In this document: positions 16,584-25,908 of the stretch, piece after piece | Layout of the letters: every line of letters starts with the position of its first letter | How positions within the stretch are numbered: the first letter of the stretch is position 1 | Origin: JALZKA01 sp963725035 | Lineage (GTDB): Bacteria; Actinomycetota; Thermoleophilia; Solirubrobacterales; 70-9 | Reading direction: 5' to 3' | Length of the DNA stretch: 64,000 bases | Assembly (NCBI GenBank): GCA_963725035.1 | Contig: CAVRWX010000018.1 | Location: 62,001 to 126,000, forward strand | The notes under the pieces: model-generated | Told to the model about the DNA's origin: nothing | The model's input: only the letters and a program-made list of their open reading frames with translations | The model's database searches: none | Program-made: the position numbers and the translations under genes

Positions 16584-18731
16584 ATCGCCAAGGTCGAACC
16601 GCTCACCACCGCGCGCGCCTTGCGCGGTCCGTTCGACTACAAGCTAGGCGAGCGGTTTGCGGATGTCGGGATCGGAAGCCTGCTGCTCGTGCCGTTCGGT
16701 CGCCAGCGGTTGCGGGGCGTGGTGGTCGGCTTGGCGGAGACGTCGGAGCTGCCTTCAGAACGCCTGGCCGAGCCGATTGCCGCACTTGGCGGCCCGCTTC
16801 CAGCGGGCCTGGTCGACCTGGGCCTGTGGGTGGCGCGCGAGTACTGCTCGACGCGCTCCCGCGGCCTGGAGCTGGTGCTGCCGCCCGGAGGCGGCAAGGG
16901 AGTCGGCGCGCGGACTGAGCTTCGGGCCGCGATCACGCCCGAAGGACGCGAGGCGCTAGGCGGCTCCGAGCGGCTGGGGCCGAAGCAGCGCGCCGCGCTC
17001 GAGCGCCTCGCCGCCGCTGACGGTCCTGTTGCGGCCGGAGACGATCGCGACTCGCTCAAGCGCCTCGAGGCGCGTGGCCTTGTCGAGCTCTCCGAGGAGG
17101 AGGTCTCGCGCCGGCCGGTCTCGGTGTCGGTCGGAGCTCGCGGCGAGCGCCCGAGCCTCACCCCTCCGCAGAAGGCTGCGCTCGACCGGATCACAGAAGG
17201 CCTCGACGGAGAGGGCGGCGAGCTTCTGCTCCACGGAGTTACGGGTTCGGGCAAGACAGAGGTGTACCTGACCGCCACGGAGGCCGCGCTGGAGCGAGGG
17301 CGCGGCGTGATCGTCCTGGTCCCGGAGATCGGGCTCACGCCGCAGACGGTGTCCAGGTTCGAGGCGCGGTTTGGCGACCGGGTCGCCGTCCTTCACTCGG
17401 GGCTGAGCGCGGGGGAACGCCGCGACGAGTGGCTTCGCGTGCGTCGCGGCGAGGCACGCGTTTGCGTCGGGCCGCGCTCGGCGGTGTTCGCGCCGGTGGA
17501 GGGGCTCGGACTCCTCGTCGTGGACGAGGAGCACGACTCCTCCTACAAGCAGGAGTCGGACCCGCGCTACGACGCTCGCGACGTCGCGGCGCACCGAGCG
17601 CACGCGGAGCAGGCGATGCTGGTCGCGGGCACCGCCACGCCACGGCCCGAGAGCTGGGAGCGACTGGAGCGGGTTGAGCTCGCCGAGCGTGCCGACGGCT
17701 CGCCCATGCCAGGGATCGAGGTCCTCGACATGCGCGAGCGCGATGGGAGAGAAGGACCGCTCCACGCCCGCACGCGCGAGGCGCTCTCGCGGCTCGCCGA
17801 GGAAGGCGGGAAGGCGATCGTGATGGTTCCCAGACGGGGCTGGTCGCCGTTCCTCGACTGCCGCGTCTGCGGGCATGCCTGGTACTGCCCGAACTGCGAC
17901 GTCTCGCTGGTGCTCCACCGCGCCGGCGACACGATGCGCTGCCATCACTGCGGCCACACCGAGCGGGTGCCGGAGAGCTGCCCGGAGTGCTCGTCCGTCT
18001 CGATCGCGCGCCACGGCGCGGGTTCGGAGCGCGTCGCGGAGATCGTCTCCGAGCTGGTCTCTCCGGTCCCGGTGCTGAGGCTCGACTCCGACGCCGCGTC
18101 TCGGAAGGGCGCTCACGCGGCGATCCTGGGCGAGTTCGACCGCGCTGAGGCCGCCGTCCTGATCGGGACCCAGATGGTCGCGAAGGGCCACGACTTCCCC
18201 GACGTCGTCCTGTCGGTGGTTGTCGACGCCGATTCGAGCCTTCGCTTCCCGGACTTCCGGGCCGAGGAGCGGACCTTCGCGTTGGTGTCCCAGCTGGCTG
18301 GGCGCAGTGGGCGGGGAGGGGCGGGTCGCGTCCTCGTCCAGACGCTGGCGCCGGAGGCGGAGGCCATCCGGCGCGCCGCGGACCACGACACGGCCGGCTT
18401 TCTCGCCGGCGAGATCGAGCGGCGCAGGGAGCTCTCGTACCCGCCGTTTGCGACGCTCGTCCGCGTCGAGATGGCGGCCAAGGAGGCCCAGGCGGCCGAG
18501 AATGCAGCGCGCCAGACCGCTGCGCGCCTGCGTCCGCTGCTGCCTCGCGACGCGTCCCTCCTTGGCCCGGCGCCGCGGTTTCGCTTGCGCGACCGCGAGC
18601 GCCGCCAGGTCCTCGTCAAGGCCGCGGACCGCGAGGAGACGGTTGACGCGGTGCGAGAGGCGGTAGACGGTGCGATCGCCTCGAAGGTGATGCGCAACGT
18701 CCAGCTGTCCGTTGACGTGGATCCGCAGTAA
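16581..18731 (+). CDS. priA: Primosomal protein N' (replication restart helicase PriA)
   Basis: A 716-residue DEAH-type helicase. It has the N-terminal 3'-DNA-binding domain, Walker A GVTGSGKTE, Walker B DEEHDSSYKQ, and the zinc module with eight cysteines from CRVCGHAWYCPNC to CHHCG and CPEC. C-terminal motifs LIGTQMVAKGHDFP and QLAGRSGRGG follow. It reloads the replisome at stalled forks. Helicase motifs look complete, whereas some actinobacterial PriA proteins have lost them. It heads the priA-def-fmt-rsmB operon. Confidence 0.95.
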   Translation: MIAKVEPLTTARALRGPFDYKLGERFADVGIGSLLLVPFGRQRLRGVVVGLAETSELPSERLAEPIAALGGPLPAGLVDLGLWVAREYCSTRSRGLELVLPPGGGKGVGARTELRAAITPEGREALGGSERLGPKQRAALERLAAADGPVAAGDDRDSLKRLEARGLVELSEEEVSRRPVSVSVGARGERPSLTPPQKAALDRITEGLDGEGGELLLHGVTGSGKTEVYLTATEAALERGRGVIVLVPEIGLTPQTVSRFEARFGDRVAVLHSGLSAGERRDEWLRVRRGEARVCVGPRSAVFAPVEGLGLLVVDEEHDSSYKQESDPRYDARDVAAHRAHAEQAMLVAGTATPRPESWERLERVELAERADGSPMPGIEVLDMRERDGREGPLHARTREALSRLAEEGGKAIVMVPRRGWSPFLDCRVCGHAWYCPNCDVSLVLHRAGDTMRCHHCGHTERVPESCPECSSVSIARHGAGSERVAEIVSELVSPVPVLRLDSDAASRKGAHAAILGEFDRAEAAVLIGTQMVAKGHDFPDVVLSVVVDADSSLRFPDFRAEERTFALVSQLAGRSGRGGAGRVLVQTLAPEAEAIRRAADHDTAGFLAGEIERRRELSYPPFATLVRVEMAAKEAQAAENAARQTAARLRPLLPRDASLLGPAPRFRLRDRERRQVLVKAADREETVDAVREAVDGAIASKVMRNVQLSVDVDPQ

Positions 18732-18739
18732 GCAGCATT

Positions 18740-18757
18740 TACACTCGCGGCGACGTG
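18740..18757 (+). promoter_or_regulatory. -10 box of def
   Basis: TACACT at 18740-18745 is nine bases before the GTG at 18755. It provides an internal leaderless promoter within the priA operon. Confidence 0.4.
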
Positions 18758-19423
18758 AGCGACCACGAGCACATCGATCCGGACGAGCCGATCGAAGGCC
18801 CGATCGAGGGCGACGCGGCACCGGATGAGCCGACCGAGGAGGAGCTTCGCCGCCGTGACGCGGCGCTCGCCGAGGTGGTCGTCTACGGCGACCCGGTCCT
18901 GCGCTCGAAGGCGTCCGAGGTCCGCGAGTTCTCCTCAGACCTTCGAGAAGAAGCCGACCGCATGATCACGATCATGCGCGACGCGATGGGCGTGGGACTA
19001 GCGGCTACCCAGCTCGGAGCGCTGCGGCGCCTGCTGGTCTTCCAAGCGGGGCCGGACGCGACGCCCACGGCGCTCGCGAACCCCGTGATCGAGTGGAGCT
19101 CGGACGACCTCGCCACGGCCGCCGAGGGATGTCTGTCCCTGCCGCGCGTTGTGGTCGATGTCGAGCGGCCGCTTCACGTGAGGGTCTCGGGAGCCGACAT
19201 CGCCGGCGAGCCGATCCTGATCGAGGCGTCCGGACTCGAGGCGCGCGTGCTCCAGCACGAGATCGACCACCTCGACGGCGTTCTCATCCTCGACCGGACT
19301 GAGCGCGACCAGCGGAAGGGCGCCATGCGGGCGCTCCGGGAGGGCACCAGCTTCACGCCGTTCGACCCGGACGAGGAGCAGGACGAAGACGCAGAGCACG
19401 AGCCCGCCCACGAGGCCGGGTAG
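18755..19423 (+). CDS. def: Peptide deformylase
   Basis: The enzyme removes the formyl group from nascent proteins. All three motifs are present: GVGLAATQLG, EGCLSLP with the metal cysteine, and QHEIDHLDG with the two histidines and catalytic glutamate. At 222 residues it is longer than usual because of an acidic N-terminal extension of ~35 residues (DPDEPIEGPIEGDAAPDEPT) and an acidic tail. It is paired with fmt, its pathway partner. Confidence 0.95.
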   Translation: MSDHEHIDPDEPIEGPIEGDAAPDEPTEEELRRRDAALAEVVVYGDPVLRSKASEVREFSSDLREEADRMITIMRDAMGVGLAATQLGALRRLLVFQAGPDATPTALANPVIEWSSDDLATAAEGCLSLPRVVVDVERPLHVRVSGADIAGEPILIEASGLEARVLQHEIDHLDGVLILDRTERDQRKGAMRALREGTSFTPFDPDEEQDEDAEHEPAHEAG

Positions 19424-19430
19424 ACGCCGC

Positions 19431-20342
19431 TTGCGCCTCGCCTACCTCGGCACCTCGGAATTCGCGGCGACGGTGCTGCGGCGCCTGGCCGATAGTCCGT
19501 ACCGGCCGGCGCTGGTGGTGACTCCACCGGATCGCAAGCAGGGGAGGGGCAGGAAGCTCTCGCCGCCGCCGGTTGCTTCCCTGGCCGCGGAGCTTGACCT
19601 CGAGCTCCATCAGACCCAGAGCGTGAATGAGACGGAGTCCCTCGCGGCGATCGCGACCGCCGGGATTGATGTGGGGATGGTCTGCGCCTTCGGTCAGTTG
19701 ATCAAGCCGCCGCTCCTGGACGAGACCGAGATGTTGAACGTCCACCCGTCGCTCCTACCGCGGTGGCGAGGCGCGGCGCCGATCGAGCGCGCGATCATGG
19801 CGGGCGACGAGGAGACCGGTGTCGCGATCATGCGGTTGACCGCGGGTCTCGACTCGGGGCCGGTTGCGCTGCTGGAGAGAGTCGGGATCGCCGCGGGCGA
19901 GGACTACGGCTCGCTATCCGAGCGCCTTGCAGAGCTGGGCGGGGACCTTGCCGTTCGCGCGCTGGCGCTTTGGGACTCGGGAGACCTCGAGTTCGCCGAG
20001 CAGCCCGAAGAGGGGGTCACCTACGCCGAGAAGATCGATGGCGAAGAGCGCCGGCTCGACCCCGGCCGGTCCGCTCTCGATTTGGAGCGGACGGTGCGCG
20101 GGCTCAATCCTCACGTGGGGACCTACCTCGAGCTCGAGGGCGGCGAGCGGCTCGGGGTCGCGAGGGCGGCCGCTGCTCCGGATGCGCCGGCACAGGGGGA
20201 GCTCAAGCCCGAAGAAGACGCCCTGGTGCTTGGGACCACAGATGGCGCCCTCCGGATCGCCGCCGTCAAGCCGGCGGGCAAGCGGGAGATGGCGGCGGCG
20301 GACTACCTCCGCGGCAACCCGTCGCCGCGGCTTGCCCCTTGA
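19431..20342 (+). CDS. fmt: Methionyl-tRNA formyltransferase
   Basis: It formylates initiator Met-tRNA using 10-formyl-THF. YLGTSEFAATVLRRL, VTPPDRKQGRGRK and the catalytic stretch NVHPSLLPRWRGAAPI are clear, and GVTYAEKI marks the C-terminal OB domain. The TTG start at 19431 fits the family N-terminus; it lies eight bases after the def stop. The stop overlaps the rsmB TTG. Confidence 0.93.
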   Translation: MRLAYLGTSEFAATVLRRLADSPYRPALVVTPPDRKQGRGRKLSPPPVASLAAELDLELHQTQSVNETESLAAIATAGIDVGMVCAFGQLIKPPLLDETEMLNVHPSLLPRWRGAAPIERAIMAGDEETGVAIMRLTAGLDSGPVALLERVGIAAGEDYGSLSERLAELGGDLAVRALALWDSGDLEFAEQPEEGVTYAEKIDGEERRLDPGRSALDLERTVRGLNPHVGTYLELEGGERLGVARAAAAPDAPAQGELKPEEDALVLGTTDGALRIAAVKPAGKREMAAADYLRGNPSPRLAP

Positions 20343-21672
20343 GCAAGGCGGCGACGCCCGCCCGCCGCGCGGCGTTCGAGGTGTTGAGGAGGGTGTTCGA
20401 GCACGACGCGTGGGCCGACCGCGCATTCCCTGCCGCTGCCGAGCGCCACGCGCTCGAAGGGCGCGAGCGGTCGCAGGCCCAGAGCCTCGCGTTCGGCGCG
20501 GTGAAGCGGCGCGGCACGACCGACTCACGTGGCGGCTGATCTCGCGGGACGTGCCGTCGAGAGCCTCGACGCTCCCGTGGTCGCTGCACTGCAGGCTCGG
20601 GCTCTTCGAGGTCCTCTTCTCCGAGGGCGCAGACCACGCGGCGGTCGACGGCGCGGTCGAGCTCGCCAAGGGCGGCATGAAGCGCGGCGGGTCCAGGCGG
20701 GCCGCGGGAGCCGGCGGCCTGGTGAACGCCGTCCTGCGCAGGGCGGCGCGCGAGCGCGACGCCGTGCTCGCGTCACTCTCGGACGAGACCGCCGGTGACG
20801 CCGCAATAGCCCACTCGGTCCCCGGGTGGCTGGCCGAGATGTGGTGGGAAGAGCTCGGGGCCGATGACGCGCGATCCCTGCTTCGGGCTTTGAACGACCC
20901 ACCGGAGACCGCGATGCGAGTCAACACGCTGAAGGCGGACCCGGCCGACCTGCGCGCGGAGCTCGAAGCCGCCGGCGAACCACTCTCGGTGCCAGGCACC
21001 GTGCCTGGCACCGGGCTCGTGTGGGATGGGCCGCTGGGCGAGGCTGCGCTCGGCGCGCTTGCGGATGGCCGGATGTTCGCGCAGAGCCGCGGGGCCCAGG
21101 CGGTAGTCGAAGTGCTTGACCCCGAGCCGGGGGAGAGGGTGCTCGACCTCTGCGCGGGCCCGGGCGTGAAGACGGTCGCGATCGCGGCTCGTGTCGGGAC
21201 CGACGGCGAGGTCGTCGCCGTCGAGAAGGACCCGGGGCGCGCACGGCAGGTCGAGGAGCTGTGTGCGCGGGCAGGGGCGGTGAACGTCAGCGTGCTCTGC
21301 GCGGATGCCGAGGATGGAGGGGCCGGCGGGCAGGGTTACGATCGCGTTCTGGTGGATCCGCCCTGCTCAGACCTGGGAACGCTCGCCTCGCGCCCTGATG
21401 CGCGCTGGCGGAAGGATCCCGAGACGGTAGACCGCCTTGCCGGCGTGCAAGCGCGGATCCTCGCGAACGGGATCGAGGCGCTGCGGCCGGGCGGCACGCT
21501 CGTCTACTCGACTTGCACGATCTCGGCGCGCGAGAACGAGGCTGTCGTGGACGCAGCGCTTGCGGGAGATCCACGGATCGAGGAGGCGCGTCGGGTTGTC
21601 ATTCGCCCCGATCGAGAGCGGACCGACGGCTTCTTCATCGCCGAGTTCCGGAAGGCAGAGGCGAGTGGCTGA
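20339..21672 (+). CDS. rsmB: 16S rRNA m5C967 methyltransferase RsmB, two +1 frame disruptions
   Basis: An N-terminal NusB-like domain is followed by a SAM methyltransferase domain with VLDLCAGPGVKTVAIAA, VDPPCSDLGTLASRPD and VYSTCTISARENE. The cysteines in PPCSD and STCT are the catalytic pair of m5C methyltransferases. The NusB-like part is broken twice: an extra base near 20525 (GTTD then HVAADLAGRAVESLD) and another near 20592 (VAAL then LGLFEVLF). The encoded VPGTVPGT at 20988-21012 comes from a palindromic repeat inserted in frame. Either sequence errors or a decaying gene could explain the breaks; I favour errors. Confidence 0.8.
20988..21012. repeat. GGTGCC palindromic repeat inside rsmB
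   Basis: GGTGCCAGGCACC (20988-21000) is followed directly by GTGCCTGGCACC (21001-21012), its inverted mate. The frame passes through it as SVPGTVPGTG. The same unit occurs four times at 25792-25854. Confidence 0.7.
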
Positions 21673-21898
21673 GGAAGCGCCCAAGCTTTCCGAGCGCCCC
21701 ACCTGCCCGGGTTGCGGCGAGCCGTGGCTTCGCCCGACCAACCTCCCGGGGCGCTTTCGCTGCGTGTCCTGCCTCCAGCGCTACGAGCTCACGTCGGCGT
21801 GCGAGAACTGCGGCGAGCACCAGACGATCGTCCGGCTCAGCCGTTCCGAGGACATGGTCTGCCAGCATTGCCGCCACTCGATGCTCCGGCCCGTATGA
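21665..21898 (+). CDS. Small double zinc-ribbon protein
   Basis: A 77-residue protein with four CxxC pairs: CPGCG, CVSC, CENC and CQHC, enough for two zinc ribbons. Such small ribbons often bind RNA or regulate transcription, but nothing here says which. The GTG start overlaps the rsmB stop and the stop overlaps the rpe ATG, so it is translationally coupled on both sides. I do not recognise a named family. Confidence 0.7.
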   Translation: MAEEAPKLSERPTCPGCGEPWLRPTNLPGRFRCVSCLQRYELTSACENCGEHQTIVRLSRSEDMVCQHCRHSMLRPV

Positions 21899-22584
21899 CC
21901 CCCACCGCCCGAGAGCTCTTCGGCACGCGCCGGATCGCGCCGTCGATCCTGTCCGCCGACTTCTCGAAGCTCGGCGCACAGGTCGCCGAGGTGATGGATG
22001 TCGGAGCGCGCGTGATTCATGTCGACGTCATGGACGGCCACTTCGTCCCGCCAATAACGATCGGCCCGCTTATCGCATCGTCGATCGCCGACGACGTGCA
22101 TTCCGCGGGAGGCGTCCTGGACGTCCACCTCATGATCGAGCGGCCCGCCGAGCAGGTCGACTTCTTCGCCGCCGCGGGCGCCGACTGCATCACCATCCAC
22201 CTCGAGGCCGACCCGCATGCCCACCGGACCTTGGCCGCGATCCGCGACGCGGGCTGCCTGGCCGGGCTCGCGATCAACCCGGGGACTCCCGCCGAGGCCG
22301 TTGCGGGGCTCGTGGCGGAGTGCGACCTCATGCTGGCGATGAGCGTCAATCCCGGCTGGGGAGGCCAGAGCTTCATCGAGTCGTCCCTGGAAAAGCTCGC
22401 GCGCCTGCGCGAGCTCGTGCCGAACGCGTGCGCGGTCGAGGTCGACGGCGGCGTGGACGTGAACACCGCGCCCAAGGTCGCTGAGGCTGGCGCGAGCCTG
22501 CTCGTGGCGGGATCAGCCGTGTTCGGCGACGCGGACCCGGCCGCGGCGTATCAGCGGATCGCTGAAGCCGCCGGCGCTGAGTAG
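21895..22584 (+). CDS. rpe: Ribulose-phosphate 3-epimerase
   Basis: A TIM-barrel epimerase that interconverts ribulose 5-phosphate and xylulose 5-phosphate. IAPSILSADFSKLG, HVDVMDGHFVPPITIGP, DVHLMI, MSVNPGWGGQSFI and EVDGGV carry the metal and catalytic residues. Length 229 is standard. It ends the priA operon and converges with the antiporter. Confidence 0.95.
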   Translation: MTPTARELFGTRRIAPSILSADFSKLGAQVAEVMDVGARVIHVDVMDGHFVPPITIGPLIASSIADDVHSAGGVLDVHLMIERPAEQVDFFAAAGADCITIHLEADPHAHRTLAAIRDAGCLAGLAINPGTPAEAVAGLVAECDLMLAMSVNPGWGGQSFIESSLEKLARLRELVPNACAVEVDGGVDVNTAPKVAEAGASLLVAGSAVFGDADPAAAYQRIAEAAGAE

Positions 22585-22586
22585 GA

Positions 22587-24407
22587 CTACCCGGCCTCCG
22601 GCCCGCCCTGCCTCGGCACCGGTGTGTTGAGGGCGCCGGCCACTTCCTCCCACCAAGCGCGCTCCGCCGGCGCGAGGTCCGGGCGCCTCACGCGCCGCGC
22701 GACCCATTCGGCCATGCGGCTCCGGCCGCCGACCGCGACCAGGCCCGCGTCCAGCACGGCGTAGCGGCCGTCGGCGAGGGCGACCAGCGAGCCGGTCTCG
22801 TCGCGGCGGACGCGCAGGCGCGCGGCGACCGCGGCGCCCTCGATCGCCTCGGGCCGGGCGGGGTCGCCGTCCTCGGCGGTCCGGCGCCGGACGGTGAAGA
22901 CCTGCGGTGCCGCCCGGAGCGGGAGGGGCGGGGGGGCCGGCTCTCCCAGCGGCCCAGTCGCCCAGCGCTCGGTGAGCGCGATCACGGCCGGGATCGCCTC
23001 GCGCCGCGCGAGAACGTGCAGCTCGTCTCCAGCCTGGATCTCGGTCGAGCCTCGAGGCGGCACTGCTGCTCCCTTGCGGACGATCAGGTTCACGAGCGCT
23101 TCGCGCGGCAGGCCCAGTTCCCGCACCAGCGCACCGACGGCCGCGTCGTCGGGCTTGACCACGTACGTGAACGCATCGCCGCCGAGCCGGCGCACCGTCC
23201 CGGTCTCGACCACCGTTGGCGGCACGGCCGGCTCGTTCGTGGTCAGGCCGAGCCTCACCGCCAGCGGGTTGAAAGTCGCGCCCTGGATGAGGGTCGAGGT
23301 GACGACGACGAAGAAGATCCCGTTGAAGATCAGCTCCGCCGATCCCACCTCGGCGATCACCGGGAATGTCGCAAGCCAGATGGGAACGGCGCCGCGAAGA
23401 CCCGCCCAGCCGAGCATCAGCCGCTCCTTCATGTCGAACGGGGAAAACGCCGTCGCGATCACTGCGGCCACTGGGCGCGCGACGAAGATGAGGACCGCGG
23501 AGAGCGCCAAGCCCTCGGCCGCGATGTCGGCCAGGCCGCTGGGATAGACCAGGAGCCCGAGGATGAAGAAGAGCGAGATCTGCGCGGTCCAGCTCATCCC
23601 CTGGTGGAAGGCGATCGTCGAGCCGCGGGCGGGGATCGGACCGGTCCCGAGTGCCAGCGCCGCGATATAGACGGACAGGAAGCCCGAGCCGTGCAGGACT
23701 TCGGCGACGCCGAAGGCGAGCGCCGCCGTCGCGAGCGAGGCGACCGGGTAGAGGCCCGGTGAGGGCAGGTCGAGCCGCCTGAATGCCGCGCGAGCGCCGA
23801 TGCCGATCAGGATCCCCGCCGCCAGCCCGATCGACAGCTTGATCACGAGCTCAAGCGCCATGTCCACGGCCCCGTAGTCCGGCATCTGGATCCAGTCGAT
23901 GAAGCCCACGACCAGGAGGACCGCGATCGGGTCGTTCATGCCCGACTCGCCCTCGAGGGTCCGCGCCAGCTTCCTGCGAAGGCTCGATCCGCGAAGGACG
24001 GCGAAGATCGCTGCCGAGTCGGATGCGGCAACGGCCGACCCGATGATGAGCCCGCCGAGCAGGTCCACGTCGAAGACCCACGTCGCGAAGACGCCTGCGA
24101 TCACCGCCGTGGCAACCGTCCCGATCGAGGCAAGCGACACCGCCGATCCCAGGACCGGCCGGATCTCGGGCCAGCCCGCGGTGAGCCCACCCTCGAACAG
24201 GATCAGGACGAGGCCGATCGTGCCGAGTGTGCGGGTCAGCTCCGCGTCGTCGAACTCGACTCCGCCGATCCCCTCCGAGCCGACGAGCATCCCCAGGCCG
24301 AGGAACAAAAGGAGGCCGGGAACCCTGACCCGGTCGGCCACCTTGGCGGCGGCCAGGCCGGCCGCCATCAAGAGGCCGGCGACGAGGATCAGCTGGCCGT
24401 CGGTCAT
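22587..24407 (-). CDS. Cation/proton antiporter (CPA1, NhaP2-like) with RCK C-domain
   Basis: A 606-residue protein with about twelve membrane segments. SDSAAIFAVLRGSSLRRKL and EGESGMNDPIAVLLV hold the conserved ion-binding aspartates. The second half has a RCK_C/TrkA-C-like domain (FTYVVKPDDAAVGALVRELGLPREALVNLIVRKG, split around DDAAVGALVREL) and an extra C-terminal region. Similar proteins extrude K+ or Na+ in exchange for protons. The start overlaps the flippase stop, so both are one transcript. Confidence 0.88.
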   Translation of the reverse strand: MTDGQLILVAGLLMAAGLAAAKVADRVRVPGLLLFLGLGMLVGSEGIGGVEFDDAELTRTLGTIGLVLILFEGGLTAGWPEIRPVLGSAVSLASIGTVATAVIAGVFATWVFDVDLLGGLIIGSAVAASDSAAIFAVLRGSSLRRKLARTLEGESGMNDPIAVLLVVGFIDWIQMPDYGAVDMALELVIKLSIGLAAGILIGIGARAAFRRLDLPSPGLYPVASLATAALAFGVAEVLHGSGFLSVYIAALALGTGPIPARGSTIAFHQGMSWTAQISLFFILGLLVYPSGLADIAAEGLALSAVLIFVARPVAAVIATAFSPFDMKERLMLGWAGLRGAVPIWLATFPVIAEVGSAELIFNGIFFVVVTSTLIQGATFNPLAVRLGLTTNEPAVPPTVVETGTVRRLGGDAFTYVVKPDDAAVGALVRELGLPREALVNLIVRKGAAVPPRGSTEIQAGDELHVLARREAIPAVIALTERWATGPLGEPAPPPLPLRAAPQVFTVRRRTAEDGDPARPEAIEGAAVAARLRVRRDETGSLVALADGRYAVLDAGLVAVGGRSRMAEWVARRVRRPDLAPAERAWWEEVAGALNTPVPRQGGPEAG

Positions 24408-25750
24408 CAGGCGCCCTCGTCCAGCGCGGCGATTTGAGCCTCGAGCTCCTCGGGCGAGTCCGGCGCCATGCCCTCACCCGAAGCGTGTTGATAGGCGCGA
24501 GCCAGGAGCAGCGCCAGCAGCGCCGCGCCGGCGGCGAACCCGATCTCGATCCGGCGTGCCAAGTCGTCGATCAAAGGCAGGAGCGCCCAGACGAGGAAGG
24601 CCGCCGCCGAGAACGCCCAAGCGCGCGCTGCCGTGGCCGCAGCGCCTCGCGCGAGGGCGGCTTGCGAGAGGGTGGTCGCGGCCAGGTAGAAGCCCATCCC
24701 GACCGCCATGATCGCGAGATCCAGGCGGTCGTACTCGAAGCGGTCGCCGAATGCGATCTGCATCAGGGCTGGGCCGACGGCGAGCATCACGACCAGCGTC
24801 ACCGCCGCGAACCCCGCGACGACCGTCAGGGTGGCCCTGATCGAGCTGTGGAACGCATCCTCGCCGCCTCGCGCTCGCATGCGGGTGAGGTGGGGGAGGA
24901 GGCTCGCCGAGACTCCTTGGAAGATGAGAACCGGCGCGCGGGCGACCATGAGGATGTTGAAGATGAAGCCCGCGGCGGCGGCGTCTTCGAAGGCTCGGAC
25001 CAGGAGCGGGCCGGCGTTCAAGAACACCTGCTCGCCGACCATAATCACCAGCACGGCGCCTGCGAAGCCGCCACCGGCCGCGAGGGAGACGGGGCGCGAG
25101 AGTCCGGCATCGCCGCTTGGGCGTCCGGCCCGCGTCAGTACCAACACGGGGATCAGCGCGAGGCTCACCAGCGGCGCTGCCGCGACCCCCAGCGCTACCG
25201 CCTTCTGGCCTTCGGCGATGCCCACAGCGAGGGCAAGTGCGCACAGCGTCCTGGCCGCCGACTCGGTGACCAGTAGAGCCGCCAGGAGGTTGAAACGCCG
25301 AGTCCCGCCGAGGTAGCCCCGAAGGAAGAACGATGCGCCGAACGCGACGACGGATGCGAACAGCACCCAATAGAGCGTCTCCGAACCGGAGAGGAGGCTG
25401 TCCTGAAGCGGGTCGCGCAGCAGCAGGATCGCGACGGCAAGGCCGACCGAGACGGTCAGCTGAATTCGCGCGGCGGTGCGGATTGCCGGCGCGATGTCCT
25501 CGCCGCGAGCGATGCGGTCGGCGAGAGTGCGCGACAGCAGCAGTTCGACCGGCCTATACGCGACGGAGATCGTCACGAAAACGGCCGACCACAGGACCAC
25601 GATCTCGCCGTACTCGGTCGCGTCGAGGTTGTGCGAGGCGAGCGAGAAGAAGAGGTACGTGAGCAGCCCCGCGACGCCCACCCCAGCGGAGAGGAGGCTC
25701 GCCGTGCGCCCGAAGCGCCTCGTCTCCGCGCCGGGGCGCATTTCGCTCAT
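24407..25750 (-). CDS. Polysaccharide/lipid flippase-like membrane protein
   Basis: About 447 residues with 12-14 predicted membrane helices and the start FGRTASLLSAGVGVAGLLTYL seen in oligosaccharide flippases of the MOP superfamily (Wzx/MATE-like). The segment FLRGYLGGTRRFNLLAALLVTES also fits. The transported glycan is unknown, and no glycosyltransferase lies beside it. ATG 25750 is chosen over the longer frame to 25822, because the extra codons fall in palindromic repeats and a minus-strand TACCGT (25763 to 25758) lies seven bases before ATG 25750. Confidence 0.75.
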   Translation of the reverse strand: MSEMRPGAETRRFGRTASLLSAGVGVAGLLTYLFFSLASHNLDATEYGEIVVLWSAVFVTISVAYRPVELLLSRTLADRIARGEDIAPAIRTAARIQLTVSVGLAVAILLLRDPLQDSLLSGSETLYWVLFASVVAFGASFFLRGYLGGTRRFNLLAALLVTESAARTLCALALAVGIAEGQKAVALGVAAAPLVSLALIPVLVLTRAGRPSGDAGLSRPVSLAAGGGFAGAVLVIMVGEQVFLNAGPLLVRAFEDAAAAGFIFNILMVARAPVLIFQGVSASLLPHLTRMRARGGEDAFHSSIRATLTVVAGFAAVTLVVMLAVGPALMQIAFGDRFEYDRLDLAIMAVGMGFYLAATTLSQAALARGAAATAARAWAFSAAAFLVWALLPLIDDLARRIEIGFAAGAALLALLLARAYQHASGEGMAPDSPEELEAQIAALDEGA

Positions 25751-25772
25751 CGCCTTCACGGTATCCGCGAAC

Positions 25773-25854
25773 GGGGTCAGACCCCACGCGCGGTGCCTGG
25801 CACCACGCTTGGTGCCTGGCACGACGAGCGGTGCCTGGCACGGTGCCTGGCACC
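25773..25854. repeat. Cluster of GGGGTCAGACCCC and four GGTGCCTGGCAC(C) palindromes
   Basis: One GGGGTCAGACCCC (25773-25785) is followed by GGTGCCTGGCAC units at 25792, 25811, 25830 and 25842. All are near-perfect palindromes. They fill the gap between the flippase gene and ribD. I recall such units as REP-like elements in many high-GC genomes; no transposase is present here. Confidence 0.7.
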
Positions 25855-25869
25855 GGGGGCGGGGCCTGA

Positions 25870-25899
25870 TTGACTAGTCAGTCAATCTGCCTGTACCAT
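25870..25899 (+). promoter_or_regulatory. ribD promoter overlapped by a palindrome
   Basis: TTGACT (25870-25875) and TACCAT (25894-25899) are 18 bases apart, and the ribD ATG follows nine bases later, so the mRNA is probably leaderless. TGACTAGTCA (25871-25880) is a perfect palindrome and is followed by a third half site, GTCA, covering the -35 region. This looks like an operator for a dimeric repressor, perhaps TetR-type. Confidence 0.55.
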
Positions 25900-25908
25900 T
25901 CGTTCCAC

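Noticed and set aside
25751..25822. Longer N-terminus of the flippase from 25822
   Set aside because: The added residues are translated palindromic repeat and a -10 box sits before ATG 25750.
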